Source: Panaeolus papilionaceus
Lineage: Eukaryota; Basidiomycota; Agaricomycetes; Agaricales
Length of the DNA stretch: 64,000 nucleotides
Assembly: GCA_015501605.1 (NCBI GenBank)
Contig: JADNRZ010000032.1
Location: 372,001-436,000, forward strand
Reading direction: 5' to 3'
Shown: one piece after another, positions 33,863 through 43,700 of the stretch
How the letters are laid out: every line of letters starts with the position of its first letter
Position numbering within the stretch: position 1 is the first letter of the stretch
Position numbers and translations under genes: made by a program
Notes under the pieces: model-generated
Database searches by the model: none
What the model was told of the DNA's origin: nothing
The model's input: the letters and a program-made list of their open reading frames with translations, nothing else

Positions 33863-35074
33863 ATGGTCAGTCAACCACTCTGTCCTCATGCGAGACGATT
33901 CTTCGGCTGTCAAGAACTCGTTTGTCGCGTTGCGGACGCCCTTCCCACTCTACGCGATGTTTCAGCATTTCAGAGAATTGATCGTTCCGCCTTTAACAAG
34001 ACCAGTCAGAAGCTCTGGCGGCGAATTCCGTCGCTGTTCCCTCTACTCCACTTATTCACCTCTTTGGAACGAACCGGGAGATTTCTGGTAAGAATCTATT
34101 CTAAGACGACGTGTCCCAGTTTTACTGATTTCCATGTGCAGTTAGTGTTGAAAGGCCCGTTGTTGGACTCTGAAGTGCAACGCTTTCATCACTATGCTTG
34201 CCATGTTGTCCTAATCAGCGTTCTATACGACACCGTGAGCGACGAGCAGCGCCACCTCCCTGATCTCCATGCTGCGTTTGAACTCATAGTCAAGCATTCG
34301 CCGTCCATGTTCCCCAACGCCGTCCTCTTCCCCAAGCTCAAGGTCATTGGCATATCTCCTACAATTCCAACAGACAACATTCTTTGGATGAGCCGCGCCT
34401 TCCATGTCAACCGTCTCAGTTGCCTCATGTTGTCCATCAACCAGTCAGACGTTCCTCATGCCAGCTCCATCCTTCGCGTATGTGGAGGAACTCTGTGTCA
34501 GTTGGCCCTTACAGGTACTCATATCCTCGACCATGATGTTTGTGAATCAATAAATCAATTGTCGGGGTTGGAGGACCTGTTTCTCGATATGGACCTGATT
34601 TTCGAGGATTGGACCAGCGAAGACACTGTAACATGGAACGAATTTGTTACCTTGCTCCCTCGCACTTTGAACACACTTCACATGCTTTGCCCACCCGCGA
34701 CCCCTTCCATTATCCGTGCACTTTCTGGGCGCCATATGCACTATACCTTTGTTCAGACCGACGATGAATCCTTTTGTGCATATCTAGCCGCTATAGATGA
34801 CACCGATACACCCCTCTTTCTCCAAATTTCCGGAAATGCGCCTCCAGCAGGTGCCCTCGGAAAGGTGATTCGTCTCGTGGGGATTAACATGTACGTCAAA
34901 GTTATCGGAAATAGCTTCGCAGTGCTTCATCGAAAGGGGTGCCACTTGAAGAAGCCACATGCTGCATGTACACGCCATGGGGTCTTAAAAGCGTTGGATA
35001 AATGGCTTCAGGTCAACCAGATGTACATGGAGATGTGGGCTGCTGATACGATGCTGCTCGGCATCGTCGAGTAG
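33863..35074 (+). CDS. F-box-like/leucine-rich protein
   Basis: The chosen start, ATG 33863 (MVSQPLCPHARRFFGC), places an F-box-like helix set at the N terminus (RVADALPTLRDVSAFQRID, then KTSQKLWRRIPSLFPLLHLF), the usual arrangement in basidiomycete F-box-like proteins. A 51-base in-phase intron (GTAAGA to GTGCAG) at about 34088-34138 is likely. The remainder has irregular leucine-rich repeats (FPKLKVIGISPTIP, VNRLSCLMLSIN, SGLEDLFLDMDLIF). The length of about 385 residues is ordinary for the group. Probably a substrate receptor of an SCF ubiquitin ligase, though the F-box match is weak by eye. It lies divergently to the other F-box-like gene. Confidence 0.6.
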   Translation: MVSQPLCPHARRFFGCQELVCRVADALPTLRDVSAFQRIDRSAFNKTSQKLWRRIPSLFPLLHLFTSLERTGRFLVRIYSKTTCPSFTDFHVQLVLKGPLLDSEVQRFHHYACHVVLISVLYDTVSDEQRHLPDLHAAFELIVKHSPSMFPNAVLFPKLKVIGISPTIPTDNILWMSRAFHVNRLSCLMLSINQSDVPHASSILRVCGGTLCQLALTGTHILDHDVCESINQLSGLEDLFLDMDLIFEDWTSEDTVTWNEFVTLLPRTLNTLHMLCPPATPSIIRALSGRHMHYTFVQTDDESFCAYLAAIDDTDTPLFLQISGNAPPAGALGKVIRLVGINMYVKVIGNSFAVLHRKGCHLKKPHAACTRHGVLKALDKWLQVNQMYMEMWAADTMLLGIVE

Positions 35075-36415
35075 ACCTCTGTAGTGCTACCCCACTTGTC
35101 GCTTATGTTCATCTCGTTGTGTTCATTACTACTAGTAGAATTGGACTCTCTTACTTAATTATATATTCCATTGGTCGATGTATTTGTCCCCCGACGACGG
35201 ATTCCCCCTTGCAGCTCGCGCGTTGCATTTTTCAGCCAGGGGTTGTTCACCAATCACATACTTCATACTACGAGCTCATGTATTTGCCATATCTCAATAA
35301 TCATTCAATAAGATAGATTTGCCGTTCCTTCGCGCTATCGTGGATCGTGATCGAAAAGAATAGGTCCTTATGGACGCGACCGATGAGTGACGACAACGGC
35401 GACGATGAGGGAGCGGCGAAGGGAGGTGAAGGGTGAATATTTGAATGCATAAGGGAGAAATTTTGGTCATGTTTATCAAGAGCCACCACTCGGCAGTCAC
35501 TAGCCTATGATGAGTCTTCGCCACATCGCGGAATTTGCAACGAAATCGTAATCACTGTCTCTGTCACATTCTGATATCACATGTCATCATCCTACCACAA
35601 TAACACAAGGGCAGTCCGTCTGGCAAGTTATTACTGCACCTCTCCAGAATAGAACGGCTACTCACAAATCATACATGGGCAACTTGTCCAGAGACGACAT
35701 TCTTAATTAAGCAGCGATGTCACTATTGCGTGTGCGTTGTGTTGGATGCGTAAGATTAGTATTCAGTAGTCGTGAGACGTGAGATGATATGGTGGACATA
35801 AGCTGACGTAAGACGATGATCTACGGATCATAAGAAGATCCGGCCAATGCCGAAGCAGCTTTCCTCTCTACATAAGACGACGTGTTGGACCCTCTGTACT
35901 CTGTCTCCCTACTCTCTTTACATCTTCTCTTTGTAGAAGTACTCTTTCCTCGTCATTATAATTATACATCCATTTACCCTCCATCACTCTTCCATCATCC
36001 TCATTATGTTTCTCATGTGTTCGGATATATACCATTTTCGCTCTTGTCTATACCTCAGTCGTCTCTCCCCGCCTGTTTTCTTCACTTTCATCCTTAGTTC
36101 ACTAGTATTGACCCTTGACGTACGTACAGTCTGATCCGCCTGTACTTTAGGCTGTCCTACACGATGTCACAGTTCGGTTGTCATCGCCGTAAATGACCAT
36201 CAATAATATCCGCACACCAATGTTGGTTGGTGACTTCGACGATGAATTTTACCAGGTTTCATGCAGAAGTGCAACATTCTCCCGACGCCTATTCACATAG
36301 AGGAAATGGCCTCTTTCGTGAGGTTTCAAGGTCTTTGTTTCGAATTTGAATCCTGAGAAATGGCCGACGATAACTAAATTTTCTCTCTTCAATCGCGACA
36401 CTTGGTCAGGTTTTT
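35075..36415. other. Gap with LTR-like remnant
   Basis: No gene is supported. The 35700-36170 region has LTR-like character: a long pyrimidine-rich stretch, TATA-like sequence near 36025, and the segment shared in inverse orientation with 29.6 kb. Confidence 0.4.
35785..35880 (+). repeat. LTR-like fragment matching 29.6 kb in inverse orientation
   Basis: Contains AAGCTGACGTAAG near 35800 and CCAATGCCGAAGCAGC near 35846, the reverse complement of the order seen at 29.6 kb. Similarity is partial in the middle. Probably remains of one retrotransposon LTR family. Confidence 0.4.
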
Positions 36416-37387
36416 TTGAGCGGGTTTGTGTTCATTGTCTTGCAAGGCCGACTGCAACTAAAAAAAAAAGACACAATGATGACTATTGTTCTTAATGTTA
36501 AGCAAAGTTCAACCGACGTCTTGAGTCGCTGTCGCTTTGGCCAGAAGGTTGGTTCCACACAAAGGGGAGCCTACACCGCATGTAAGGTGCAGATCACAAA
36601 GGAGGGCGACGACAAAAAGGAAAGTAGATTTAGCGATCAATTGCCATTGTTCGCCTGGTTTCTATAAAAGCCAGCGCCTCCAACTGCGGGGACCACAACA
36701 GATTATGGAAGTCACGCCCATCATCAGTAGCACATGCGCCAACAAGGTCAACAAGTCAGCCATGCAGAAATTGTACCAGGATGCCTGTGTACGTTTTCCA
36801 GCACTTATAAAACAGACTTTATTTACTTATTCAGGAATTATCAGGCAAAAGCTGCTGCATGATAAACTTATGCTCAAGAACAATGTAAGTTAAATCATTC
36901 ATTCACAGGGATGATTCAATAATCCAACTTACAATTATATATCTTCTTTCGTACAACAGAACCCTGCGCGTCCAGTAGTCCAATCATCGAGTGGCTCTGC
37001 GGCCTAAATTCTAATGACTATTATCAACTCTTTTAGCATCACAGAGTTATCCAACGGCCAGGTTGAGACACTCATCCAGCCAGGAGCACCTCTCCGCATC
37101 TTTTCCACTGCCCTACCCCATCACCTGCCGTTTGACACAAGCACACGAGTATACTGAAGTGTCATCAATCTCACCAGGGTTCACCTCGTTATAGGCAAAT
37201 GGTGCGGTCCTGCAACGCTGACTGCCGTCATTCAGAGTCCACTGCTACCGAACTCATCAAAAAGACGATCGTGCACCCTTTCGTCGCCTTAAAGCGCAAG
37301 CATCAAGGGGTTACTCGTTTCGGTGGACCATCAGGTGACAAGACCGATCCAAATACTTGGGGTTTTAAGTTCAAGGACGTTAAATAG
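36416..37387 (+). pseudogene. Coding-like fragments, unresolved
   Basis: Fragments such as KSAMQKLYQDAC, a possible donor at 36789, a second donor near 36892, and a final stretch KRKHQGVTRFGG followed by TDPNTWGFKFKDVK to a TAG at 37385 suggest a small spliced gene or its remains. I cannot connect the exons in one frame and recognise no domain. Confidence 0.25.
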
Positions 37388-37713
37388 ACCTATGTAGTAT
37401 GTACGCATATACAAGACGACCCCATCCCCCGTCGCGATTTTCATTCAGCTGAGTCCCCCTCAACTCTTTAACCCTCAGTTCAGTTCAGTTCAAAATGAGT
37501 CCAAGTTTTTTATACGTCTGGACTCTGCTCTTTGGGTGATAGTCGGGGTGGATTGATTTGAATACAGAACTCGCTCAGAATTGAAAGGTACTTGGGGATT
37601 TGTTTGTGGAATAACTCGGAAGCACTTCTAATTTCTATATTGGATCATACTTATATATATGATATGCATACAACGAGCGGTGTGATTATAACTATAAATA
37701 CCGCTGCGCTCCA

Positions 37714-38483
37714 TCAATGACTGCGCTTCGGTGCTTCATCTTCAAGAGCTTTAATCGACTCCCACATTTCTTCCGTGCGCAAGTTGAAGCAAGATTGGCT
37801 TTCCCCTTCGGATGAACGGCAATAATATTCCTCGATAATGCTGACGTGTTCGATGCTGAATGCCTGGTGCACAAGAGTGCTCATGGCAATGACCTCTGCG
37901 GGGCTCCCTCGAACGTAATTCAAGATAACTCGGGGATCTACAGAAGTTAACCTGTATTGGGGATAAATGAGATAACATGTTATCAAAGAAGAAAAATAAC
38001 CTTACTTATCTCTGAAGCTTCTAGCAACGTGATAAAAGTGCACTGGCTCCCCATCTTCATCATGATCAACCTCTACCACCTCCAAATAACCATTATGCAG
38101 CTGAGGGATATATCGATTAGTGATACATATTAGAGGGCTTGCAGAAACACTACTTACACAGCACAAGGTAGATTGCTCAATTGTCTCGACCAATCGCACA
38201 TTGACCTTGTAATTGATTATTCGCGCCATCTCAAACGCTAATGTATGTTGTGAGTATATCTTTGTATCAACAGATATCCGCAATACTCACCAAGATTATG
38301 CACTTGATCGAGCAAAAAAGATTCAGGAAGCGCCTTACACAGGTAGAGCGACATGAGCGTTACTATGATGAGAAATGAGGACCCGAGTAAGTGATGAACG
38401 GATTGAAATTGTGAAGCGTACTTACGGTACATTGCAGTTGGGCAGGAATTTGTGCTGGTTTTTGAGGGTCTCCGCCGCGTCAT
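37714..38483 (-). CDS. Unknown small protein, five exons
   Basis: Exons 38426-38483, 38291-38362, 38158-38237, 38006-38100 and 37714-37951 join with exact phases to 180 residues, starting MTRRRPSKTSTNSCPT. Short hydrophobic stretch LTLMSLYLCKALPESFLLD near the N terminus could be a weak membrane helix. Then come VNVRLVETIEQSTLCCL, a His/Asp/Glu-rich turn (DHDEDGEPVHFYHVARSFRD) and helices at the C terminus. The family is not recognised. Five small exons in perfect register are strong evidence for a real gene. Confidence 0.65.
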
Positions 38484-38495
38484 TGTGTACGAAAT

Positions 38496-38888
38496 TTGGG
38501 GGAATATGTCGAGGTGTGGCTTGTGGCGAGACCTCATGCATTTATACCTCCGCAAGATGAGCCACTACAGTATTTGCTGCACATTTCAAGGCAATATCAG
38601 GGCAACCTCCCTCGATGGAATAACGAGTCAATTGTTGTCCCTTTTCCTTGTGCGTACAAAGGCGAATTGTACTACGACTCGGAGCATGAACTTTGGGCAG
38701 TGACCTCAACACCATATAGTCAACCAAAGGTTTCCCTTGGTCGATATATTGGTTGTAACAGTTGGAGAATTAGAAGTGTACTTGCCTTTGACATGTCAAG
38801 CTTTCAACCCAAGGGCGAGACTCAAAAGGTCAACTTGGTTCAATGGCATTGGTTGAAGCTGATGCGACCTACAACCTTGATTGAATGA
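38496..38888 (+). CDS. Uncertain open frame with protein-like sequence
   Basis: The frame encodes PLQYLLHISRQYQGNLPRW, IVVPFPCAYKGELYYDSEHE and SLGRYIGCNSWRIRSVLAFD, which look like real protein, ending at 38888 (TGA). There is no ATG in this frame near the 5' end, and the sequence overlaps the 5' flank of the divergent gene at 38483. It may be a terminal exon whose first exon I cannot see, or a decayed gene. Confidence 0.35.
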   Translation: MGEYVEVWLVARPHAFIPPQDEPLQYLLHISRQYQGNLPRWNNESIVVPFPCAYKGELYYDSEHELWAVTSTPYSQPKVSLGRYIGCNSWRIRSVLAFDMSSFQPKGETQKVNLVQWHWLKLMRPTTLIE

Positions 38889-39330
38889 TTGAATGATTGA
38901 TTGAGCTTGTCGCATCACGTGCTGACATTGTCTCAAGCCCAGGCCACAACTCTGTGACTGCATCTCCCCACTTCGACTATGTACGTCCACGTTCACCCTA
39001 CATTTCCCCTAATCAGCGCTAGCAACATGGACATCGCCTAATGCCTTTGGGTGTTGTGTGGTACTCAATCTTTAATTTTCTGGCTTACCCTAGCAACTAA
39101 CTAACATTTGGGTGATTCACCCCTCTCCACCTTTGTCTGACCATTGCCCATGGACGCCTTTGGGTGATTGTAAACATCTCTATCCCGTTTTTGCTCCCCG
39201 ATTCTTCTGCCATTGTCTTGTCATTATTTCGTGGTCACCCTGGATTGTCATGGTACTTTTTCACCGTATAAAATCATTCTGGGAGCATTGATCGCCCAAT
39301 CACCTCAAACATCTACATTCCCCCAAAACC
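38889..39330. promoter_or_regulatory. Upstream region with three TTTGGGTG repeats and a TATA box
   Basis: TTTGGGTG followed by TT or ATT occurs near 39046, 39107 and 39158. A GTATAAAATC box is at about 39266, some 60 bases upstream of ATG 39331. The repeats could be binding sites for the promoter of the small gene at 39331. Confidence 0.4.
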
Positions 39331-39756
39331 ATGGCACATTCATCAATCCCTCTACATGAGACAAATGGATTTATACTTGTAAGCCATTGCAATTGCATTG
39401 TCAAAGATGAAAGCGAAGACCTCGCTACTCATGAAGACGACTTCGTTATCATATCCAACCCCCTTGAATTCGAAGTTAATGCGACGCATGTACAAGAAAC
39501 AACGAATCGTTCCTCACTGACGTTGGAATCTACTCTTCTTCCGGGACCACCCAATATTATCAAGCCTGTTCCGCAGAAGACCTTGAAGCGTGTACGGCTT
39601 ATACCCGTCATCGTCCTCAGCGACTCAGAATCGGACGACGGACAAGAAGTGGCACACACAAAACAAAGTCCGGCTCATCGCAGGGTACACTCTACTACCA
39701 TGAAACAGCGTAGGCAAGAACAGCTTTCTGCAAGACTCGGAAACAGCATTCAATAG
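39331..39756 (+). CDS. Unknown acidic protein, 141 residues
   Basis: Single open frame from ATG 39331, preceded by CCCAAAACC and a TATA box about 60 bases upstream. The sequence is acidic in the first half (KDESEDLATHEDDFVII), with a hydrophobic-acidic stretch VIVLSDSESDD that resembles a SUMO-interaction motif followed by acidic residues, and a basic C terminus (MKQRRQEQLSARLG). No domain is recognised. The SUMO link is of interest because a SUMO-protease-type gene lies 3 kb downstream, but this is inference. Confidence 0.45.
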   Translation: MAHSSIPLHETNGFILVSHCNCIVKDESEDLATHEDDFVIISNPLEFEVNATHVQETTNRSSLTLESTLLPGPPNIIKPVPQKTLKRVRLIPVIVLSDSESDDGQEVAHTKQSPAHRRVHSTTMKQRRQEQLSARLGNSIQ

Positions 39757-40079
39757 TCATCGTCGGTTGATCATACTACGCCAGGTGCATATCGGAGTTA
39801 TCTGTTCGTTTTGTCGCCGTCGCTGAACTGACTTTGCCACAGTATTTAACGATGAATGAGAGTTAATTTTCTGATGCAGCATAATAGATAGGGTATTTTT
39901 TTAATATCTAACTTTCGTATTTGTGTTCAGCCACAAGGAATTTTGATTCATTTTTGACCAGTATCATGTCAGTTCAAGCAGTGTCAATTTAACTTTTGCC
40001 TTATGTTCAACCAACATTTAACAGCTGCTTATCTCTGACTCGATGAAAACGAACTTGTTTCTTCACTGTCATCTTCCCA
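39757..40079. other. Gap without a gene
   Basis: AT-rich intergenic sequence; no structure seen. Confidence 0.4.
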
Positions 40080-41307
40080 ATGGCATCGCGCCCCAAACGC
40101 AACCACTTGGATGTCCGCAGCACCCCTACATCCTCATCACCTGAGTCGGTGCGAAAGAAGGCCAAGAAGGTTCAAGCAAATCGCAACACCTCGTCGACAT
40201 CAGTGCCTACTATGTCAGGGAAAGCAGCAAAAGATGATGCCGAGGACGTTGTAGAATGCGAAAACAGCGACGAAGAGATAGATCAGATTTTGAACAATGA
40301 GGATGAGCCAGATGACGAGAACGGCGTTGGGGACATGACCGACAAAAACCGATCTGATGTTGTGGTGCGCACGGACCAGTTTCGCGTTTTGGCCAACTGA
40401 TTGACGCTATGTTCCAATCAGCACATTCAAAAGTCCATTGACGCGTATCCAAGTTACGTGAACAAGAAAAGGAGCGGCACGACAGAGCTGCACGTTGCTC
40501 CAGATGGCTGTGTTTATCTCTCCAATGCTCGATATTGCGCAGTTGTCGACAAGGACAGGTGCACAAATGTGGGATGCAGGGCACAGCTCAACTGCTACAA
40601 GAGGGTAAACCATAAGCAACAAAACCAGGCTTGCGCCAGTTGTGCGATGAGAGGGCGAACGTGCAAATCGTCATCATCCCGTAAAGTCACATTCGTTGAC
40701 CTATCCAAGTCCACAGTGAGCACACATCTTCGATTATTATTTCCCTTAATTGACCGAACCTAACTAGAATACCCTTGACGGAGCTACTTCCCAAACCGAG
40801 GTCATCAACAACTTGCTGGCTGCGTTCCAGGATAGCCACAACAAAACGAATGAATTTCTTCAAAAAATTGCAAAGCAAGGGGAATCTATTTTAGCTCTTC
40901 AAAGTGCAGTTATGGGTATTTCTCCCAACACCCTTTCTGATCCCTGTGCATTTGACGAGGCAATTCAATGGATCAGGCAAGGTGCTCAACAGACAACCCA
41001 GGAGACAGATCAGCATGAAATGATCCAAGGAAGTGGTAAGACCGATGTTGTCGTCAATGGGGCAGACAGAGGTCCGCTTGAAGATAACGGACAAATTTCC
41101 CCATCTGTGTCAGTCTCTCGACCAGCGTCGGACGTCGTCGTCAATAGCGCAGACAGAGGTCCTATCGAAGATAACCACCAAATTTCCCCATCTGTGTCAG
41201 TCTCCCAACCACTAGCATCGGTCTCCCAGCCAGCGTCCCGACTTTTAATTGGCACTGGCCACCTCAAACACAAGGCCTCAGACCAGCGAAAAGCACTCAA
41301 GAAGTAG
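40080..41307 (+). CDS. Unknown nuclear-type protein with a cysteine cluster and an internal duplication
   Basis: ATG 40080 starts MASRPKRNHLDV. The basic N terminus (RKKAKKVQ) is followed by an acidic stretch. A 57-base intron from about 40366 (donor GTGCGC) to 40422 (CAATCAG) removes an in-frame TGA at 40398-40400. The next exon, to about 40712, carries a Cys-rich cluster (RYC, DRCTNVGCRAQLNCYK, CASCAMRGRTC) that could bind zinc. Another intron joins to NTLDGATSQTEVINNLL. The C-terminal region has two copies of a 29-residue unit (VVVNGADRGPLEDN and VVVNSADRGPIEDN, each followed by ISPSVSVS) and ends in a basic stretch. Length is about 330 residues. DNA or RNA binding is possible from the charge pattern and cysteines; no family recognised. 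Confidence 0.6.
41044..41217 (+). repeat. Two tandem copies of an 87-base coding unit
   Basis: Units start at about 41044 and 41131 and encode the related 29-residue segments in the gene above. Differences are mostly single bases, indicating a fairly recent in-frame duplication. Confidence 0.7.
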
Positions 41308-42158
41308 AATGAATTCATCCCCCTGCCAAATGCCATAATTGTACTTATATTTCTTTGCTTGGACAATCGTTTTTGTTGTTTGCCATATGCATTTTGGACT
41401 TGTCACTAGTGCACAATGAAATAAATACCCCTGTTGATAACCGCTCATCCACCATCAGACTACGATCTTTGGGGGTTCAGGTTCGCTGGTCGGAAGACTA
41501 GCACCCGTCCCACTTTCTTGTGGCCTTGACCTTGTTGCACGGCGGGTTGTAGAGGGCCCTGCAGTGGAGGTGGTCACTGGAGAAAGGAAAACCGTCAATG
41601 ATATTCTCGCAACATGATGACGCCAGGTGGATTTTTCGACACGAACAGGGTTTGCAAGTGTTGCTGAAGCCACTACGGTCTGGCGTTTTATTTCGAGGTT
41701 TAAGGGATCACCCGGTGAAATAGTGAAAATTATGTAGTAAAGCAGGATTCATGGCGAGTGAGTAAAGGCCGAAAAGTCTAGGACTGCGAGGCTTACAGAG
41801 TTTTGCCTGTTAGAAGTGAATAAAATGTGGAGGGGGAGAAAACCAAGAAAAACGAGGGAGGACACAGATAGAGACACAGACACAGACACCTAGTGGCCAC
41901 AACAGAAGTACGGAGTACAACAGCAAGTTGGATTATTAGCTAAATTACCGAATATGTACATCAACGTAGCACGTGAGCCACCAGCTGCTCACATGACCTA
42001 TTCTAACATTGCCTTGAGTCATATCCCAGTGGGGTGTAGTGAGAAGCGAAGTGGCACAGTGTGAATATGGGGGTACGTACTGGCAGCTATTTTTTCGAGT
42101 TTATAGACCATTTGGTCTAACAAAGAATAGGGACACAAATGAATGACAATGAGCGACT
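41308..42158. other. Gap with a doubtful minus-strand frame
   Basis: A Thr/Pro-rich open frame lies at 41455-41673 on the minus strand (TTSTAGPSTTRRATRSRP), without domain or clear splice sites. An ACAGAC tandem run is at about 41868-41888. Nothing else is recognised. Confidence 0.3.
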
Positions 42159-42365
42159 GAGCGAATCCGGACGACATCGCTCCCATGAACTGCTTTTGAA
42201 TGCCGTGACGAATGAATTAAAATGGCGCGAATGAGGATGACAGCAGGATAAGGAGGTCACCGAGCGAATCCGGACGATGTGCGACTCACACAAGTAGATG
42301 ACACATCATGACACTCGAGAGATACCATCGAGCGACTGATGTAAGTACTGAGCGAATCCGGACGA
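42159..42365 (+). repeat. Three copies of GAGCGAATCCGGACGA
   Basis: Exact 16-base copies at 42159-42174, 42262-42277 and 42350-42365, spaced 103 and 88 bases, just beyond the 3' end of the Ulp1-type gene. Partial copies (GAGCGACTG) lie beside them. They could be protein-binding sites or the remains of a minisatellite. Confidence 0.7.
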
Positions 42366-42487
42366 AGTGGACTTCCTTTGAATGCCAAGTTGAAATGTTA
42401 CGAATAAACAGGGCGGTGCTTGTCCAATATAATGCCAAAACACAGTTGGGACACGACTCACATGAATGGAGTGGATAGATATGTATA

Positions 42488-43138
42488 TTACTTGAACGCT
42501 GAAACACCGCTTGTATCCATACACACTAACTGGAACAAAATGCTCCGCCACGACAGAATACTACTTTGAGTGAAGTCCTTTCCAACAGAGTCAAAGCCTC
42601 GCAACCGTGCCGCAATCCAGGCAAGCACCCAAAGTCCACAATCGTAGGTGTTGGTTTGAACGGCCGTATTCTACGAATTCATGATGAGTTATAGATGAAA
42701 ATGAACAGAAAAAAGAGGGTTTTACAAAGGCAGGATATGCGACCCATGGAGAAGGGGCAAAAGCGCGGCCTAAACGACGGCTCCTGGCAGCGTTGATGAG
42801 TTGTAAAAAGAAAGCAGACAAATCCTGCAGACCATGACATGAGACCAGAAGGCAAAAACGTAAGCTCGAACAAAGGAAAACACATACCGCTAAGTCTCCT
42901 TTCCATGGCGAACGCTCAGCAAGGCTATCAAATAAAAAAAGTTCACCCTTGTGAGGATATGCGATGCAGAGTACCCAATGGCTTTGTGATGGTCGATGTA
43001 TAGGCACAATCCAGATGTCCGTTTCCCAGTACAATGTGCGCTTGGTGTTCTTCCAGATATGCAATTCCAGCTCGGGTTGACTCAGGACCTTGTTCTTTGT
43101 TCTCCATAGCGCCAAATCATAAGTGCTAAACAAAGAAC
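42488..43138 (-). pseudogene. Ulp1-type cysteine protease, C-terminal (catalytic) half, separated by a transposon
   Basis: This is the 3' part of a gene whose 5' part lies at 54810-56184. Exons are 42888-43130, 42726-42824 and 42488-42670, with exact phases. It carries the catalytic elements of the Ulp1 (C48) family: histidine in SHWVLCIAYP, the acidic position in ELFLFDSLAER, the Gln and Cys in QTNTYDCGLWVLA. Ulp1-family enzymes process SUMO or remove it from proteins. The bases 43131-43138 are one copy of the target duplication. Taken without the insertion, the two parts give 550 residues with no stop, so the gene was intact until the transposon landed. As it stands only a headless half can be made. 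Confidence 0.8.
43131..43138. repeat. 8-base target-site duplication, left copy (CAAAGAAC)
   Basis: Identical to 54810-54817. The two copies flank the inverted repeats of the KDZ element and lie at matching positions in the broken protease gene. Confidence 0.85.
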
Positions 43139-43139
43139 C

Positions 43140-43167
43140 ACTAGTATCCGCTTTCCTATATGATATA
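43140..43167 (+). repeat. Left terminal inverted repeat of the KDZ element
   Basis: Starts ACTAGTATCCGCT and ends TATGATATA. Pairs with 54782-54809 at 23 of 28 positions. One extra C (43139) lies between it and the target duplication. Confidence 0.8.
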
Positions 43168-43184
43168 CATACTTCAATGAAACG

Positions 43185-43700
43185 GATTACCTATCCAACT
43201 TGCAGGTTCAAGTTATGAGATGATATTTTAATATCATTGTCACCTTCCTGATAGGTATCGACTATATGTATCATATATCGCACTTTCATATCTTTGAATC
43301 TTCAGAGACTTATGATATATCATTGTCATATTTCATTCCAGTACTGTCATATCTGTGAACATTTCAAAGACCAATGATATATCATTGTCATCTGCCATTC
43401 ACCTGATGTCTCAGTCTAGCGAGGGTAGTACAATACATATGATATATCTTACATATCAAAGTCCAATGACACGGCTAACCAGTGTTATCATGTATGATTC
43501 AAATAGGCATACCAATTTTAATGACATGTCATTCCGGTGCAGCTCATAAACTGATTTGTGAACCTCAAGAAGATGTATGATATGTATATTTAGGGCATCT
43601 TCCAAGATATATATATCATTTGACCAAACTTCGAATGCTATGCAGTTGGAAGTCGATGGGGTCTTAAAATGACATGTGCTATATACCATCTCATATCATC
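43185..43700. repeat. Left subterminal zone, palindrome-rich
   Basis: Contains many near-copies of a motif around ATGATATATCATTGTCAT; the full 18 bases occur twice, near 43311 and 43373. The motif is itself largely palindromic. Such subterminal repeats usually serve as transposase binding sites. Confidence 0.6.

Noticed and set aside
40398..40400. In-frame TGA in the cysteine-cluster gene, at first sight a third stop-codon case
   Set aside because: A 57-base intron with a good donor (GTGCGC), a branch-like CTGAT/CTGAC context and an AATCAG acceptor spans it in phase, so it is intronic.
43139..43144. The left end reads CACTA, suggesting a CACTA-superfamily element
   Set aside because: The right end does not begin with CACTA in reverse complement. 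The transposase is of KDZ type and the target duplication is 8 bases, not the 2-3 bases typical of CACTA elements.
43185..43700. Regularly repeated motif resembling a CRISPR array
   Set aside because: Spacing is irregular, units are AT-rich palindromes, and the context is eukaryotic and inside a transposon end.
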